A stretch of DNA of 64,000 nucleotides from Bradyrhizobium sp. Tv2a-2 (GCF_000472425.1 NZ_AXAI01000010.1:62001-126000); one strand, 5' to 3'; counted from the stretch's first letter, positions 1 to 8,466 are shown. Notes: generated by a model from the letters alone, not told the origin. Translations and numbers: made by a program.

Positions 1-159
1 GCGATGAATGTCGTGCTGTGCCTCCTGCTGGTGCCGCGCTTCGGCGGCCATGGCGCGGCGGCCGCGACATCGATCTCGCTGAGCTTCGAAACGGTGCTGT
101 TGTTCTGGATCGTCCGCAGCCGGCTCAGGCTGCACGTGCTGGCGTTCGGAAAGCGCTAA
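1..159 (+). CDS. C-terminal end of a polysaccharide/lipid exporter (partial)
   Basis: An open frame enters from the left edge and stops at the TAA ending at 159, giving the last 52 residues of a protein. The peptide has one or two hydrophobic stretches, separated by a short PRFGGHGAAAAT turn and followed by a basic tail. That pattern (NVVLCLLLVPRFGG, then GAAAATSISLSFET) is typical of the last helices of MOP-superfamily flippases that move O-antigen or exopolysaccharide lipid intermediates. The family assignment is an inference from a short fragment, because the start and most of the protein lie outside the window. Confidence 0.6.
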   Translation, partial: AMNVVLCLLLVPRFGGHGAAAATSISLSFETVLLFWIVRSRLRLHVLAFGKR

Positions 160-395
160 AGCGCGATGAGGTGAGGTTGGATCGAGCCGCAGGGTACACC
201 TCTCCCGAAGGGAGAGGTCGAATTGCATCGACAGATGCAATCCGGGTGAGGGGTTATCGTCGATCGGTGGAGCTGCGGCCCCTCACCCGATTTGCGCCGG
301 ACGATGCTTCGCATCGCCGGGAGCAAATCGACCTCTCCCCGTCGGGGAGAGGTGCCCCCCGCGGCAACCAATCGAACCCAATCTCATCATGCTTT
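158..395. repeat. Composite palindromic repeat block (REP-like, copy A)
   Basis: The outer arms read taaagcgcgatgag (158 on) and ctcatcatgcttta (ending 395). Inside them sits an element bounded by ACCTCTCCCGAAGGGAGAGGT (about 189-209) and ACCTCTCCCCGTCGGGGAGAGGT (about 330-352), with CCTCACCC stems between. The inner element recurs at about 5130-5248 and 35270-35394. The outer arms resemble the ends of the compact 41-base element at 21976-22016. No gene is supported here; the reading frames across it are by-products of the palindrome. Confidence 0.8.
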
Positions 396-519
396 AAGCG
401 TTTTCGAGCGAAGTAGGCACCGGTCTGCGTCAAGAAAACGCGTCAAAATAAGAATCCAGAGCTTCTGGTTCTGATTCGATCAGAACCGAAAAATGCTTCA
501 GCCGCTTGCTCAGCCGCCA
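396..519. repeat. Intergenic repeat-like sequence with a small hairpin
   Basis: This stretch separates the repeat block from bdhA and contains no credible gene. It holds a hairpin GGTTCTGA (467-474) / TCAGAACC (480-487). Its general look, with short AAAACG and GCTT motifs, is that of another dispersed intergenic repeat. It may act as a terminator for the leftward bdhA unit, but there is no T-run in that direction. Confidence 0.35.
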
Positions 520-566
520 TCAACCCGCGAAAGCGGGTGATCCACTACGAGGCATGACAGTTTCAG

Positions 567-1355
567 TTACTCCGCCGTCCAGCCGCCGTCGATCGAGAGG
601 TTCGATCCGGTGATCTGCGCGGCGTCGTCGGTGCAGAGGAACAGCGCAAGCGCTGCGACCTGCTCCGAGGTGACGAATTCCTTGGTGGGCTGCGCGTCGA
701 GCAGCACGTCCTTGATGACCTGCTCCTTGGTCATGTTGCGCGCCTTCATCGTCTCCGGGATCTGATGCTCGACCAGCGGTGTCCAGACATAACCCGGGCT
801 GATGCAGTTGCAGGTGATCTTGAAGGTCGCAACCTCCAGCGCCACCGTCTTGGTGAGGCCGGCGATGCCGTGCTTGGCCGAAACATAAGCCGACTTGAAG
901 GGGGAAGCGACCAGCGAATGGGCCGAGGCCGTGTTGATGATGCGGCCCCAGCCGCGCTTCTTCATGCCGGGCACCGCGGCGCGGATGCCATAGAAGGCCG
1001 AGGAGAGGTTGATGGCGATGATCGTCTCCCACTTCTCCGGCGGGAATTCCTCGATCGGCGCGACGAACTGGATGCCGGCATTGTTGACCAGCACGTCGAC
1101 CGAGCCGAAGCTCTTCTCGCCGAGCGCAATCATCCCGGCGATCTCGGCGGGCTTGGTCATGTCTGCGGGCGAGTGCACGGCCTTGACCTTGAAGTCGCTC
1201 TCGATCGCCGAGCGCTCCTTCTCGATATCGGCGGGTGCGCCCATGCCGTTGAGCACGATGTTGGCGCCTTCGCTGGCGAATTTGCGCGCATAAGCGAGCC
1301 CGATGCCGCTGGTCGAGCCGGTCACAACAGCGGTCTTGCCTGACAAAATGCCCAT
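567..1355 (-). CDS. bdhA: 3-hydroxybutyrate dehydrogenase (SDR family)
   Basis: This 262-residue short-chain dehydrogenase is predicted to oxidise D-3-hydroxybutyrate to acetoacetate with NAD in the cytoplasm, as part of polyhydroxybutyrate or ketone-body use. An N-terminal TGSTSGIG nucleotide-binding motif, the NNAG motif and the catalytic YVSAK (Y-x3-K) are present, and the C-terminus has the IDGGWTAE ending common to the family. The ATG at 1355 is chosen because AAGGAG lies 8 bases upstream; a GTG at 1364 overlaps the stop of the upstream lipase gene (GTGA) and would add three residues. It is co-transcribed with that gene. The exact substrate is inferred from family resemblance and the pairing with a lipase. 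Confidence 0.85.
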   Translation of the reverse strand: MGILSGKTAVVTGSTSGIGLAYARKFASEGANIVLNGMGAPADIEKERSAIESDFKVKAVHSPADMTKPAEIAGMIALGEKSFGSVDVLVNNAGIQFVAPIEEFPPEKWETIIAINLSSAFYGIRAAVPGMKKRGWGRIINTASAHSLVASPFKSAYVSAKHGIAGLTKTVALEVATFKITCNCISPGYVWTPLVEHQIPETMKARNMTKEQVIKDVLLDAQPTKEFVTSEQVAALALFLCTDDAAQITGSNLSIDGGWTAE

Positions 1356-1360
1356 TCCGT

Positions 1361-2542
1361 TCACTCCTTTTTTTTGACGGCGGCGCCGCCCTCGACGTCG
1401 CCGGTGAGATCATAGGTCACCATGGTCTCGCCGGATTGCGGCCGCTCCAGCCAATCCTTGTGGCGCATCGACAGATGGACGTCGCGGACGCCCGAATCCC
1501 AATGTTCCACCATGGCGACATGCGAAAAATCATAGTCCTTCGAATTGGTCTCGTAATTCTTGCTGCGGTAAATCAGATGCACGACCGTGACGGTGTTGTC
1601 CCGCGTCGCCTTGGCGAGGAATTCAACGGTGGGATCATTCTTCAAATTGTCCGGCAGCTTCTTGATCAGGTCGCGCACCGCCTTGCGCGCATTGTGGATC
1701 TGCCGGTTCTTGTCGGTGTTCATGCGGGTCCGGCTGGAGTAGCGGATGTCCTTCTCCCGCTCCGCCGCTTCGAGCAGGTTCCTCGGCAGATCTCCACGCG
1801 CGCTGAACAGGTCGACCTGGAAGATCAAAAGATCCCGATCGGCTTCCGCATCCAGCACATAGTCGAGCGGGGTGTTGGAGGCGATGCCGCCGTCCCAATA
1901 ATGCTCGCCCTCGATTTCGACAGCGGGAAAGCCGGGCGGCAGCGCGCCAGACGCCATGATGTGCTCGGGACCGATCTTCTTGCCCATCTTGCGAAATTCA
2001 AAATTGTCGAAATAGCAGAAATTGCCCGTGGTGACGCTGACAGCGCCGACGCTGAGGCGGGTCTTGAGATCGTTGATGCGATCGAAATCGACCAGCCGCT
2101 CCAGCGTCTTCTTGAGCGGCCCGGTGTCGTAATAGCTCTGGGCCTGCGGGCTGCCGGGCGGCCATAGCGGCGCCGGCGGAAGGCGCGGGGTGAAAAAGCC
2201 GGGCACGCCGAAGGTTGCGATCAGCGCCGCACTGGTCTCGTTGAACAATGTGCGGCCGCGCTCGGTCCTGGTCGTTGGTTGCCAAGGCACCGGCGCTGAA
2301 ACCATCTGCCAGAATTCCTTGAGCTTCTCGATGCGCTTCTCGCGCTCATTGCCGGCGATGATGGCGGCATTGACCGCGCCGATCGAGATGCCCGCGATCC
2401 ATTCCGGCTCGAAATCAAAATGGCAAAGCGCCTGATAGGCGCCAGCTTGATAGGAACCCAGCGCGCCGCCGCCTTGCAGCACCAATACGGGCTGCGCTTT
2501 CGCAGGGGTCGTCGCCGGCATCGGATGGGCATATTCGGACAT
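1361..2542 (-). CDS. Patatin-like phospholipase family protein
   Basis: This is a 393-residue patatin-type serine hydrolase. The oxyanion-hole motif LQGGGALGSYQAG is near residue 22, the nucleophile motif GISIGAV near residue 50, and the catalytic Asp in DGGIASNTP near residue 220, so the Ser-Asp dyad is intact. A C-terminal region of about 120 residues, rich in charged residues, matches the DUF3734-type extension seen on such lipases. It is the first gene of a two-gene unit with bdhA, overlapping it by 4 bases if the GTG start is used. That context suggests a role in storage-lipid or PHB metabolism. No signal peptide is seen, so it is probably cytoplasmic or granule-associated. Confidence 0.85.
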   Translation of the reverse strand: MSEYAHPMPATTPAKAQPVLVLQGGGALGSYQAGAYQALCHFDFEPEWIAGISIGAVNAAIIAGNEREKRIEKLKEFWQMVSAPVPWQPTTRTERGRTLFNETSAALIATFGVPGFFTPRLPPAPLWPPGSPQAQSYYDTGPLKKTLERLVDFDRINDLKTRLSVGAVSVTTGNFCYFDNFEFRKMGKKIGPEHIMASGALPPGFPAVEIEGEHYWDGGIASNTPLDYVLDAEADRDLLIFQVDLFSARGDLPRNLLEAAEREKDIRYSSRTRMNTDKNRQIHNARKAVRDLIKKLPDNLKNDPTVEFLAKATRDNTVTVVHLIYRSKNYETNSKDYDFSHVAMVEHWDSGVRDVHLSMRHKDWLERPQSGETMVTYDLTGDVEGGAAVKKKE

Positions 2543-2626
2543 GGCTACCGTCGGACAACACGAAGGAACTGCACCGTGGCGCCCCTTCGCCGCGGCGTCA
2601 ACCAGCCCAAGGTATGGTCTTGATCA

Positions 2627-3127
2627 CTAAACCGCGCCCGGCTCGGCCAGAATCAACGTCCAGAACACCTTGTACTTGGTGTTGGGAGCATAGCCGGTCG
2701 CAATGCCCAATTTTGTGACACCGCTGGCCAACATATTCGCGCGATGCGGCGGCGAGTCGCGCCAGCCGGAAAAGGCTTCCGCCAGCGTGTGATAGCCCGC
2801 CGAGACATTCTCGACCGCCTTCGCGGCGGGATAACCTGCGCCGTTGAGGCGCTTTGCCAACGGCGCGCGGACGTCGTGATCGAGCTTGTTTGCGCCCGCC
2901 ATCGCCTGCGCCTGGGTTTGCGCAAGCTGCATCAAGGCGGGATCAACCTCGACGGCGCCGAGCCCGTTGTTCTGGCGATATTGCGAGATCATGGCGGCGG
3001 CGGCCACCGGATCGAGCTTGGCGTCTGCGCTTGCCATATCGATATACATCGACGGCGTGGTGACCGGAGCCTCGGAGGCACAGCCCGCAAGCAACAATGT
3101 GACGAGAATTGCGGCAGCCGCGCGCAT
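2627..3127 (-). CDS. CAP-domain (SCP-like) lipoprotein
   Basis: This 166-residue lipoprotein starts MRAAAAILVTLLLAGC, with a lipobox LAGC and lipidation Cys16, so it should be exported and anchored in the envelope. The remainder is a CAP/SCP domain with the conserved HDVRAPLAKR, ENVSAGY and SPPHRANML motifs that form the CAP cavity. The ATG at 3127 is preceded by a GGGGGT ribosome site; an upstream ATG at 3160 would add residues before the signal peptide and is less likely. Bacterial CAP proteins have no agreed function. It appears to be a single-gene unit. Confidence 0.8.
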   Translation of the reverse strand: MRAAAAILVTLLLAGCASEAPVTTPSMYIDMASADAKLDPVAAAAMISQYRQNNGLGAVEVDPALMQLAQTQAQAMAGANKLDHDVRAPLAKRLNGAGYPAAKAVENVSAGYHTLAEAFSGWRDSPPHRANMLASGVTKLGIATGYAPNTKYKVFWTLILAEPGAV

Positions 3128-3246
3128 GAAATACCCCCAATGAGCGGGGAGTTGTTGCATACCAACCGTGGCCGAAAGGTGAAGATCGGGACAGTTTTCC
3201 TGCCGCTCCCGAGCGTCCGGAAGGACCGAAGCCGGAACGACAGTGT

Positions 3247-4284
3247 TTACGCTGCGAAAATGCGGTAGCGCCGGGGGCTCAGGCCGACCTGATCGCCAGG
3301 GCGGAGATCCTGGTCGCGCGGGGCATCGATCTCGATCGCAACCTTGGCCCGCGCCAGCAGCACTTCCGCGCGCTGAACCGGACCGAAGCTGCGCACGCGC
3401 GTAACCGCCCCCTGCAGCGCACCGGCACCGGCTGGAGCGACCTGCATGTCGTGGCGGCGGACGAACAGTTTTGACGGCCCGGAAGCGTGGCCTTGAGCGG
3501 CGAGCGGCAGCGCCTCGCCGCCGATACGCACCTCGCCATCGGCCACATCGACCGCGAGTTCGATGGATTCGCCGATGAAGCCGTGCACGAAGGCCGAGGC
3601 CGGATTGTCGTACACATCGTTCGGCGTGCCCATCTGCTCGATCTTGCCCTTGTCCATCACCACCACGCGGTTGGCGACTTCGAGCGCCTCCTCCTGGTCA
3701 TGGGTGACGAAGATCGAGGTCATGCGGATCTGCTCATGCAGCGAGCGCAGCCACTGCCGCAGCTCTTTCCGCACCTTGGCATCGAGCGCGCCGAACGGCT
3801 CGTCGAGCAAAAGGATGCGCGGCTCGATCGCCAGCGCACGTGCCAGCGCAATGCGCTGACGCTGGCCGCCGGACAGCTGGCTCGGATAACGGTCGGCGAG
3901 CCAGTCGAGTTGTACGAGATCGAGCAATTCCTTGACGCGGGCGCGGATCGCGGCGTCGCTCTTGCGCACGCGGCGCGGCTGCACGCGCAGGCCGAAGGCG
4001 ACGTTCTCGAACACGCTCATGTGGCGAAACAGCGCGTAATGCTGGAACACGAAGCCGACATGGCGCTCGCCGGCGCCACGCGACAGCGCGTTCTCGCCGT
4101 CGAAAGTGACCTCGCCCGTGTCGGGCCAGTCGAGACCAGCGATGATCCGCAGCAGCGTGGTCTTGCCGGAGCCGGACGGTCCGAGCAACGCCAGCAATTC
4201 ACCATCCGCAACCTTCAAATCGACGCCGTCGAGCGCCGCGAAGCTGCCGAAATTCTTCCTGAGTTGCCTCACTTCAATAGTCAC
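3247..4284 (-). CDS. cysA: Sulfate/thiosulfate ABC transporter, ATP-binding protein
   Basis: This 345-residue ATPase energises sulfate import at the inner face of the membrane. Walker A GPSGSGKT is at about residues 35-42, followed by Q-loop FVFQHYALF, signature LSGGQRQRIALARAL, Walker B ILLLDEPFGALD and H-loop VTHDQEEA. A C-terminal regulatory domain (FVHGFIGES onward, TOBE-like) ends at RRYRIFAA. The GTG start at 4284 overlaps the cysW stop as GTGA, indicating translational coupling. It is the last gene of the nine-gene sulfur unit. The open frame continues upstream of the GTG, but that part is a shadow of cysW. Confidence 0.93.
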   Translation of the reverse strand: MTIEVRQLRKNFGSFAALDGVDLKVADGELLALLGPSGSGKTTLLRIIAGLDWPDTGEVTFDGENALSRGAGERHVGFVFQHYALFRHMSVFENVAFGLRVQPRRVRKSDAAIRARVKELLDLVQLDWLADRYPSQLSGGQRQRIALARALAIEPRILLLDEPFGALDAKVRKELRQWLRSLHEQIRMTSIFVTHDQEEALEVANRVVVMDKGKIEQMGTPNDVYDNPASAFVHGFIGESIELAVDVADGEVRIGGEALPLAAQGHASGPSKLFVRRHDMQVAPAGAGALQGAVTRVRSFGPVQRAEVLLARAKVAIEIDAPRDQDLRPGDQVGLSPRRYRIFAA

Positions 4285-5282
4285 GGCACGTCCCTTTCGT
4301 CCAACCTGCGTTCGAGCAAGGTCTTGGCGATCAGCGTGATCAGCGCCAGCATTGCGAGTAGCGAGGCCACCGCAAACGACGCCACGAACTGGTATTCGTT
4401 GTAGAGAATCTCGACCAGCAGCGGCATGGTGTTGGTGAGGCCGCGGACATGGCCCGAGACCACCGAGACCGCGCCGAACTCGCCCATCGCGCGCGCGTTG
4501 CACAACAGCACGCCATAGAGCAGGCCCCATTTGATGTTGGGCAGCGTGACGCGGAAGAATGTCTGCAGGCCCGAGGCGCCGAGCGAGATCGCGGCCTCCT
4601 CCTCCTGCGTGCCCTGCTCCTGCATCAACGGGATCAGTGCGCGCGCGACGAAGGGGAAGGTCACAAACAACGTCGCCAGCGCGATGCCCGGCACGGCGAA
4701 CAGTACCTGGACGCCATGGCTGGCGAGGAAAGCGCCGAAGAAGCCCTGCGCGCCGAACAGCAGCACGAAGACGAGGCCCGAGATCACGGGGCTCACCGAG
4801 AACGGCAGGTCGATCAGCGAGATCAGGACGGTCTTGCCGGCAAACTCGAATTTTGCAATGGCCCAGGCCGCGATCACGCCGAACACCAGATTGAGGCTGA
4901 CGGAGATCGCCGCCACCAGCAGTGTCAGCCGGATCGCCGACAGCGCCTCCGGATCCGACAGCGCGGCAAAATAGGCGTTGATGCCTTTGGAAAAAGCCTG
5001 CGCGAAGACCAGGATCAGCGGCAGCACGACAAAGATCGAGAGAAAGGCAATTGCGATCGTGATAATGGCGATGCGGACGAAGTGTGGCTCGCTGCGCGGA
5101 TTCTTGATTGCCGCACGCTCCGCTCTGTTCCCTCCCGTATCGGGAGAGGGTTGGGGTGACGAGCTGCCGTCTATCGCCGGACCTCCATCTCCCCTCACCC
5201 GGATCGCGTCGGACGATGCGATCCGACCTCTCCCGACGGGAGAGGTGAGCTCGGTCCGTGGCAATGACGTTTCCATGCTCAT
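4281..5282 (-). CDS. cysW: Sulfate ABC transporter permease CysW with a repeat-encoded N-terminal insert
   Basis: This inner-membrane permease pairs with CysT and CysA. About six hydrophobic segments and the EAA loop (QEEEAAISLGAS...FFRVTLPNI) identify it. The ATG at 5282 follows GAGAGGG; an in-frame TTG at 5297 is weaker. Oddly, residues about 12-51 are encoded by a palindromic repeat (about 5130-5248), giving a low-complexity stretch containing TSPVGRGRIASSDAIRVRG before the normal NPRSEPHFVRIAIITIAIAF transmembrane start. At 333 residues it is therefore some 40 longer than usual. The insert lies in the cytoplasmic tail ahead of the first helix, where it may be tolerated. An alternative start after the insert cannot be excluded. 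Its stop overlaps the cysA start. Confidence 0.88.
   Translation of the reverse strand: MSMETSLPRTELTSPVGRGRIASSDAIRVRGDGGPAIDGSSSPQPSPDTGGNRAERAAIKNPRSEPHFVRIAIITIAIAFLSIFVVLPLILVFAQAFSKGINAYFAALSDPEALSAIRLTLLVAAISVSLNLVFGVIAAWAIAKFEFAGKTVLISLIDLPFSVSPVISGLVFVLLFGAQGFFGAFLASHGVQVLFAVPGIALATLFVTFPFVARALIPLMQEQGTQEEEAAISLGASGLQTFFRVTLPNIKWGLLYGVLLCNARAMGEFGAVSVVSGHVRGLTNTMPLLVEILYNEYQFVASFAVASLLAMLALITLIAKTLLERRLDERDVP
5130..5248. repeat. Palindromic repeat (copy B) inside the cysW reading frame
   Basis: The arms are CTCCCGTATCGGGAGAGG (about 5132-5150) and CCTCTCCCGACGGGAGAGG (about 5226-5244), with CCCTCACCCGGAT and GACGATGCGATCC stems between. It belongs to the same family as 158-395 and 35270-35394. 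Unlike those copies it is in a coding region and carries no stop codon in the cysW frame. Confidence 0.85.
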
Positions 5283-5293
5283 CCGCCGCCCTC

Positions 5294-6124
5294 TCAATGC
5301 GTAGGCGCGCGGACCTGGGTCCAGCGCTGCAGGCGGTTGACGGCAAAGATGATCACGAACGATGCAACGAGCATGATCACCGCAATCGCGGTCGCGTCCG
5401 CATAGCGAAACTCGGACAGCCGGATCACGATCAGCAGCGGCGCGATCTCGGACACGTTGGGCAGGTTGCCCGCAATGAAGATCACCGAACCGTACTCACC
5501 GACCGCGCGGGCAAAGGCGAGCGCAAGCCCCGTGAGCAGCGCCGGCGCAAGGCTCGGAAGGATCACCTTGGTGACGATGTGCCAGCGGCCGGCGCCGAGG
5601 CTCGCCGCCGCCTCCTCGATCTCGGGATCGAGGTCGATCAGCACCGGCTGCACGGTGCGCACCACAAAGGGAATGCCGATGAAGATCATGGCGACGAAAA
5701 TGCCAATCGGCGTGAACGCCACCTTGATGCCGAGCTGCGCCAGCGGCGCGCCGAGCCAGCCCTTGTCGGCAAACAGCGCCGTCAGCGCGATGCCGGCGAC
5801 CGCGGTCGGCAAGGCGAAGGGAACGTCGACGATGGCATCGAAGATGCGCCGCCCCGGAAAGCGGTAACGCACCAGCGCCCAGACCACGATCGTGCCCATC
5901 ACGAGGTTCACGGCGGCCGCGGCAAACGAGAGTCCAAAGGAGACCTTCAATGCGCTCAGCGTGCGCCGGCTGCTCACGATGCCCCAGAACTGGTCGGGGC
6001 TGAGCTCGAATGTCTTGATGAAGAGCCCGGCGAGCGGAATCAGCACGATCAGCGACAGCCAAGTCAGGGTCAGGCCCATGGTGAGGCCGAAACCCGGTAG
6101 CGTGCTGCGTCGTCCTGCGCTCAC
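5294..6124 (-). CDS. cysT: Sulfate ABC transporter permease CysT
   Basis: This 276-residue permease makes the membrane channel with CysW. It begins VSAGRRSTLPGFGLTMGLTLTW and has six hydrophobic segments. The EAA motif EIEEAAASLGAGRWHIVTKVILPSL docks on the ATPase, and the AVGEYGSVIFIAGN segment is typical of CysT. The GTG at 6124 is preferred because it gives normal family length and starts 22 bases after the sbp stop; an open frame further upstream to 6280 only overlaps sbp. The stop is 11 bases before the cysW ATG. Confidence 0.9.
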   Translation of the reverse strand: MSAGRRSTLPGFGLTMGLTLTWLSLIVLIPLAGLFIKTFELSPDQFWGIVSSRRTLSALKVSFGLSFAAAAVNLVMGTIVVWALVRYRFPGRRIFDAIVDVPFALPTAVAGIALTALFADKGWLGAPLAQLGIKVAFTPIGIFVAMIFIGIPFVVRTVQPVLIDLDPEIEEAAASLGAGRWHIVTKVILPSLAPALLTGLALAFARAVGEYGSVIFIAGNLPNVSEIAPLLIVIRLSEFRYADATAIAVIMLVASFVIIFAVNRLQRWTQVRAPTH

Positions 6125-6146
6125 AATCGCCTCGTTGCGATGGAGA

Positions 6147-7133
6147 TCAGTTCTTGTAGATCTGATCGAAAATGCCGCCCTCGGCGAAATGTTCCTTCTG
6201 TGCCTTGGTCCAGCCGCCGAACACGTCATCGATGGTGAAGAGCTCGACGGACGCGAAGGATTTCTCATATGCCTTCGCAATCTGCGGATCGCGCGGACGA
6301 TAGGAATTGCGCGCGGCGATCTCCTGGCCCTCCTTCGAATACCAGTATTTCAGATAGGTCTCGGCCACGGCGCGGGTGCCCTTCTTCTCCACAACGGTGT
6401 CGACGACGGCGACCGGCGGCTCGGCCAGGATCGAGAGTTTCGGCGCCACGATCTCGAACTTGTCGGCACCGAACTCGCGCAAAGCCAGATACGCCTCGTT
6501 CTCCCAAGCGAGCAGCACATCGCCGACGCCGCGCTCGACGAATGTGACGGTCGCCCCGCGCGCGCCGGTGTCGAGCACCGGAACGTTCTTGTAGAGATCG
6601 GCGACGAACTGCTTTGCCTTCTCGGCCGAGCCGTACTTCTTCTGCGCAAAGCCCCAGGCCGCGAGGTAGTTCCAGCGTGCGCCGCCTGACGTCTTCGGGT
6701 TCGGCGTGATGACGTCGACGCCTGGCTTGATCAGGTCGTCCCAATCCTTGATGGCCTTAGGGTTACCTTTCCGCACCAGGAACACAATCGTCGAAGTGTA
6801 GGGTGAGGCATTTTGCGGCAGGCGCTTTTGCCAGTCGGCGCCAATCAGGCCCTTGGCCGCGATCGCATCGATGTCATAGGCGAGTGCGAGCGTCACCACG
6901 TCGGCCTGCAGGCCGTCGATCACCGAGCGCGCCTGCGCGCCCGAACCGCCATGCGACTGCCTGATCTCGACGCTCTTGCCGGTCTCTTTCTGGTAAGCCG
7001 CCGCGAACGCCTTGTTGAAATCAGTGTAGAGCTCGCGCGTCGGATCGTAGGAGACGTTGAGCAGGGTGATGTCGGCGGCAATGGCCGAGCCGGCCCACAG
7101 CAGGGCCGCGGCAGCGAGGAACAGGCGATGCAT
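6147..7133 (-). CDS. sbp: Periplasmic sulfate-binding protein
   Basis: This 328-residue substrate-binding protein of the sulfate ABC importer has a clear Sec signal peptide, MHRLFLAAAALLWAGSAIAA, with cleavage around residue 19-20. The mature part has the family motifs LLNVSYDPTREL, QSHGGSGAQARSV (sulfate-binding loop), ITPNPKTSGGARWNYLAAWG and LLAWENEA. It should capture sulfate in the periplasm and deliver it to CysT-CysW. It begins 86 bases after cysH on the same strand, so transport genes follow the reduction genes. The choice between Sbp (sulfate) and CysP (thiosulfate) cannot be settled by eye. Confidence 0.92.
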   Translation of the reverse strand: MHRLFLAAAALLWAGSAIAADITLLNVSYDPTRELYTDFNKAFAAAYQKETGKSVEIRQSHGGSGAQARSVIDGLQADVVTLALAYDIDAIAAKGLIGADWQKRLPQNASPYTSTIVFLVRKGNPKAIKDWDDLIKPGVDVITPNPKTSGGARWNYLAAWGFAQKKYGSAEKAKQFVADLYKNVPVLDTGARGATVTFVERGVGDVLLAWENEAYLALREFGADKFEIVAPKLSILAEPPVAVVDTVVEKKGTRAVAETYLKYWYSKEGQEIAARNSYRPRDPQIAKAYEKSFASVELFTIDDVFGGWTKAQKEHFAEGGIFDQIYKN

Positions 7134-7219
7134 CTCAATCTCCGTTGGCCGCGAGCTGCGGCTCTACGCGTTCTGTACAGGCGCGGGCGATCACCGACCT
7201 ACGAAGATTTCCAGATATG

Positions 7220-7954
7220 CTAAGCAGTTTTCGTTATATGGATGCCGCACTCGGTCTTGGCGCGACCGCGCCAGCGACCGGCGCGCGCATCCTCGCCCGC
7301 CTCGGTGCGGCTGGTGCAGGGCATGCAGCCGACCGAGAGAAAGCCGGCAGCGACGAGCGGATGCGGCGGCAGATCGGCGGACTTATAGATCGCCTCGATT
7401 TCGGCGCGCGCAGCTTGCGCGAACGGATTGAATTTCAGCCTGACATCATCTTGCTCGACCACCGGGATCGCGGCGCGCAGGCCGCCCTGGAAGCGCTTGC
7501 GCCCATTGATCCAGGCACTGAACGGCTTCAACGCGCGCGCCAGCGGCTCCACTTTGCGGATGCGGCAGCAGGCGTCGGGATCGGAGAACCAGAGATCGCC
7601 GTCGGGATCCTTCTGCTTGAGCGCTTCCTGCGCCGGCTTGATCGAGCGCACGTCGCGCAAGCCCAGCGTCTTGATCAGGGTGTCGCGATAGGCCAGCGTC
7701 TCCTCGAAGATCCACCCGGTATCGAGAAAGATCACGGGGATCGCGGGATCGACATCCGCCATCACCTTGAGCAGCGCGGCCGACTCGGTGCCGAAGGAAG
7801 AGACCAGCGCCAATTTGTCGCGGCCAACGGTGCGCAGCGCCGCGGCGATGATTTCCGAAGGCTTGGCATCGGCAAGCGAGCGCGCGAGTTCCTCGGCTGC
7901 CGGCAGATGGTCTGCGGCCGGATCGGCGGTGAAGGGTGTCGCCAACGCGTTCAT
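7220..7954 (-). CDS. cysH: Thioredoxin-dependent adenylyl-sulfate (APS/PAPS) reductase
   Basis: This 244-residue cytoplasmic enzyme reduces activated sulfate to sulfite. It has the SSFGTES phosphate-binding motif (residues 52-58), the Cys pair CC at 129-130, a second pair C210/C213 (VGCMPCT), and catalytic Cys236 in ECGIH. The two Cys pairs ligate a [4Fe-4S] cluster and mark the APS-reducing subtype used by many alphaproteobacteria; PAPS reductases of enteric bacteria lack them. It overlaps the upstream DUF934 gene by 4 bases (ATGA). Confidence 0.92.
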   Translation of the reverse strand: MNALATPFTADPAADHLPAAEELARSLADAKPSEIIAAALRTVGRDKLALVSSFGTESAALLKVMADVDPAIPVIFLDTGWIFEETLAYRDTLIKTLGLRDVRSIKPAQEALKQKDPDGDLWFSDPDACCRIRKVEPLARALKPFSAWINGRKRFQGGLRAAIPVVEQDDVRLKFNPFAQAARAEIEAIYKSADLPPHPLVAAGFLSVGCMPCTSRTEAGEDARAGRWRGRAKTECGIHITKTA

Positions 7955-8466
7955 AGGCCCGCACTCTCGGAATGACGCAGCTGCAGGCGGCGGAACGGCG
8001 CCGCGACGCGGCCGTCGCCGGTCGGCTGGTAGAACACCGAATAGCGCTTCACGGTCTGGGTGTAGGCTTCGGCGTCGGCCTGCTTCTTGACGTCGAACGC
8101 GTCGAAGCCGGCGCGCAGCATGAACACGAACTGGTCGCGCAGCACCTGGCCCGTGGCCCGCAGCTCGCCGCGGAAGAAATAGCGCTCGCGCAACAGGCGC
8201 GCCTGGCTATAGGCACGGCCGTCGCGGAAGCTCGGGAACACCAGCGCTATCAGTGCCAGCCGCTCGACATAGGGCACGAGGTCCTCGACGTCGCGATTGT
8301 TCGGCCAGATCACGCCGACCTTCTCGCGCCGCTGCAGCACGAGTTCGGGGTCGGCGAGGAAGCGCGCGGCAGAGACCAGCACGGCGCCGCTCTCCGGCAA
8401 GGCCGCGTCGTCGGCGATGTGGACATACTCGTCCGCCTGAATTTTTCCGCCCTTAACGAGTGGCAT
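7951..8466 (-). CDS. DUF934 family protein of the sulfite-reduction cluster
   Basis: This 171-residue protein starts MPLVKGGKIQADEYVHIADD. It contains the family core VGVIWPNNRDVEDLVPYVERLALIALVFPSFRDGRAYSQARLLRER and FVFMLRAGFDAFDV. DUF934 proteins are repeatedly encoded between cysI and cysH and are thought to assist sulfite reduction, perhaps in electron delivery to CysI, but no activity is established. The ATG at 8466 lies inside the end of cysI (14-base overlap); a GTG at 8472 is the alternative. The stop overlaps cysH by 4 bases, so the three genes are tightly coupled. Confidence 0.88.
   Translation of the reverse strand: MPLVKGGKIQADEYVHIADDAALPESGAVLVSAARFLADPELVLQRREKVGVIWPNNRDVEDLVPYVERLALIALVFPSFRDGRAYSQARLLRERYFFRGELRATGQVLRDQFVFMLRAGFDAFDVKKQADAEAYTQTVKRYSVFYQPTGDGRVAAPFRRLQLRHSESAGL

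Noticed and set aside
18..416. A 132-residue plus-strand frame through the first repeat block
   Set aside because: Its sequence is the translation of a palindromic repeat plus part of the exporter gene in a different frame; no ribosome site or domain.
4285..5346. Upstream extension of the cysA frame to 699 residues
   Set aside because: The added part overlaps cysW in another frame and has no domain; the GTG at 4284 overlapping the cysW stop gives a normal CysA.
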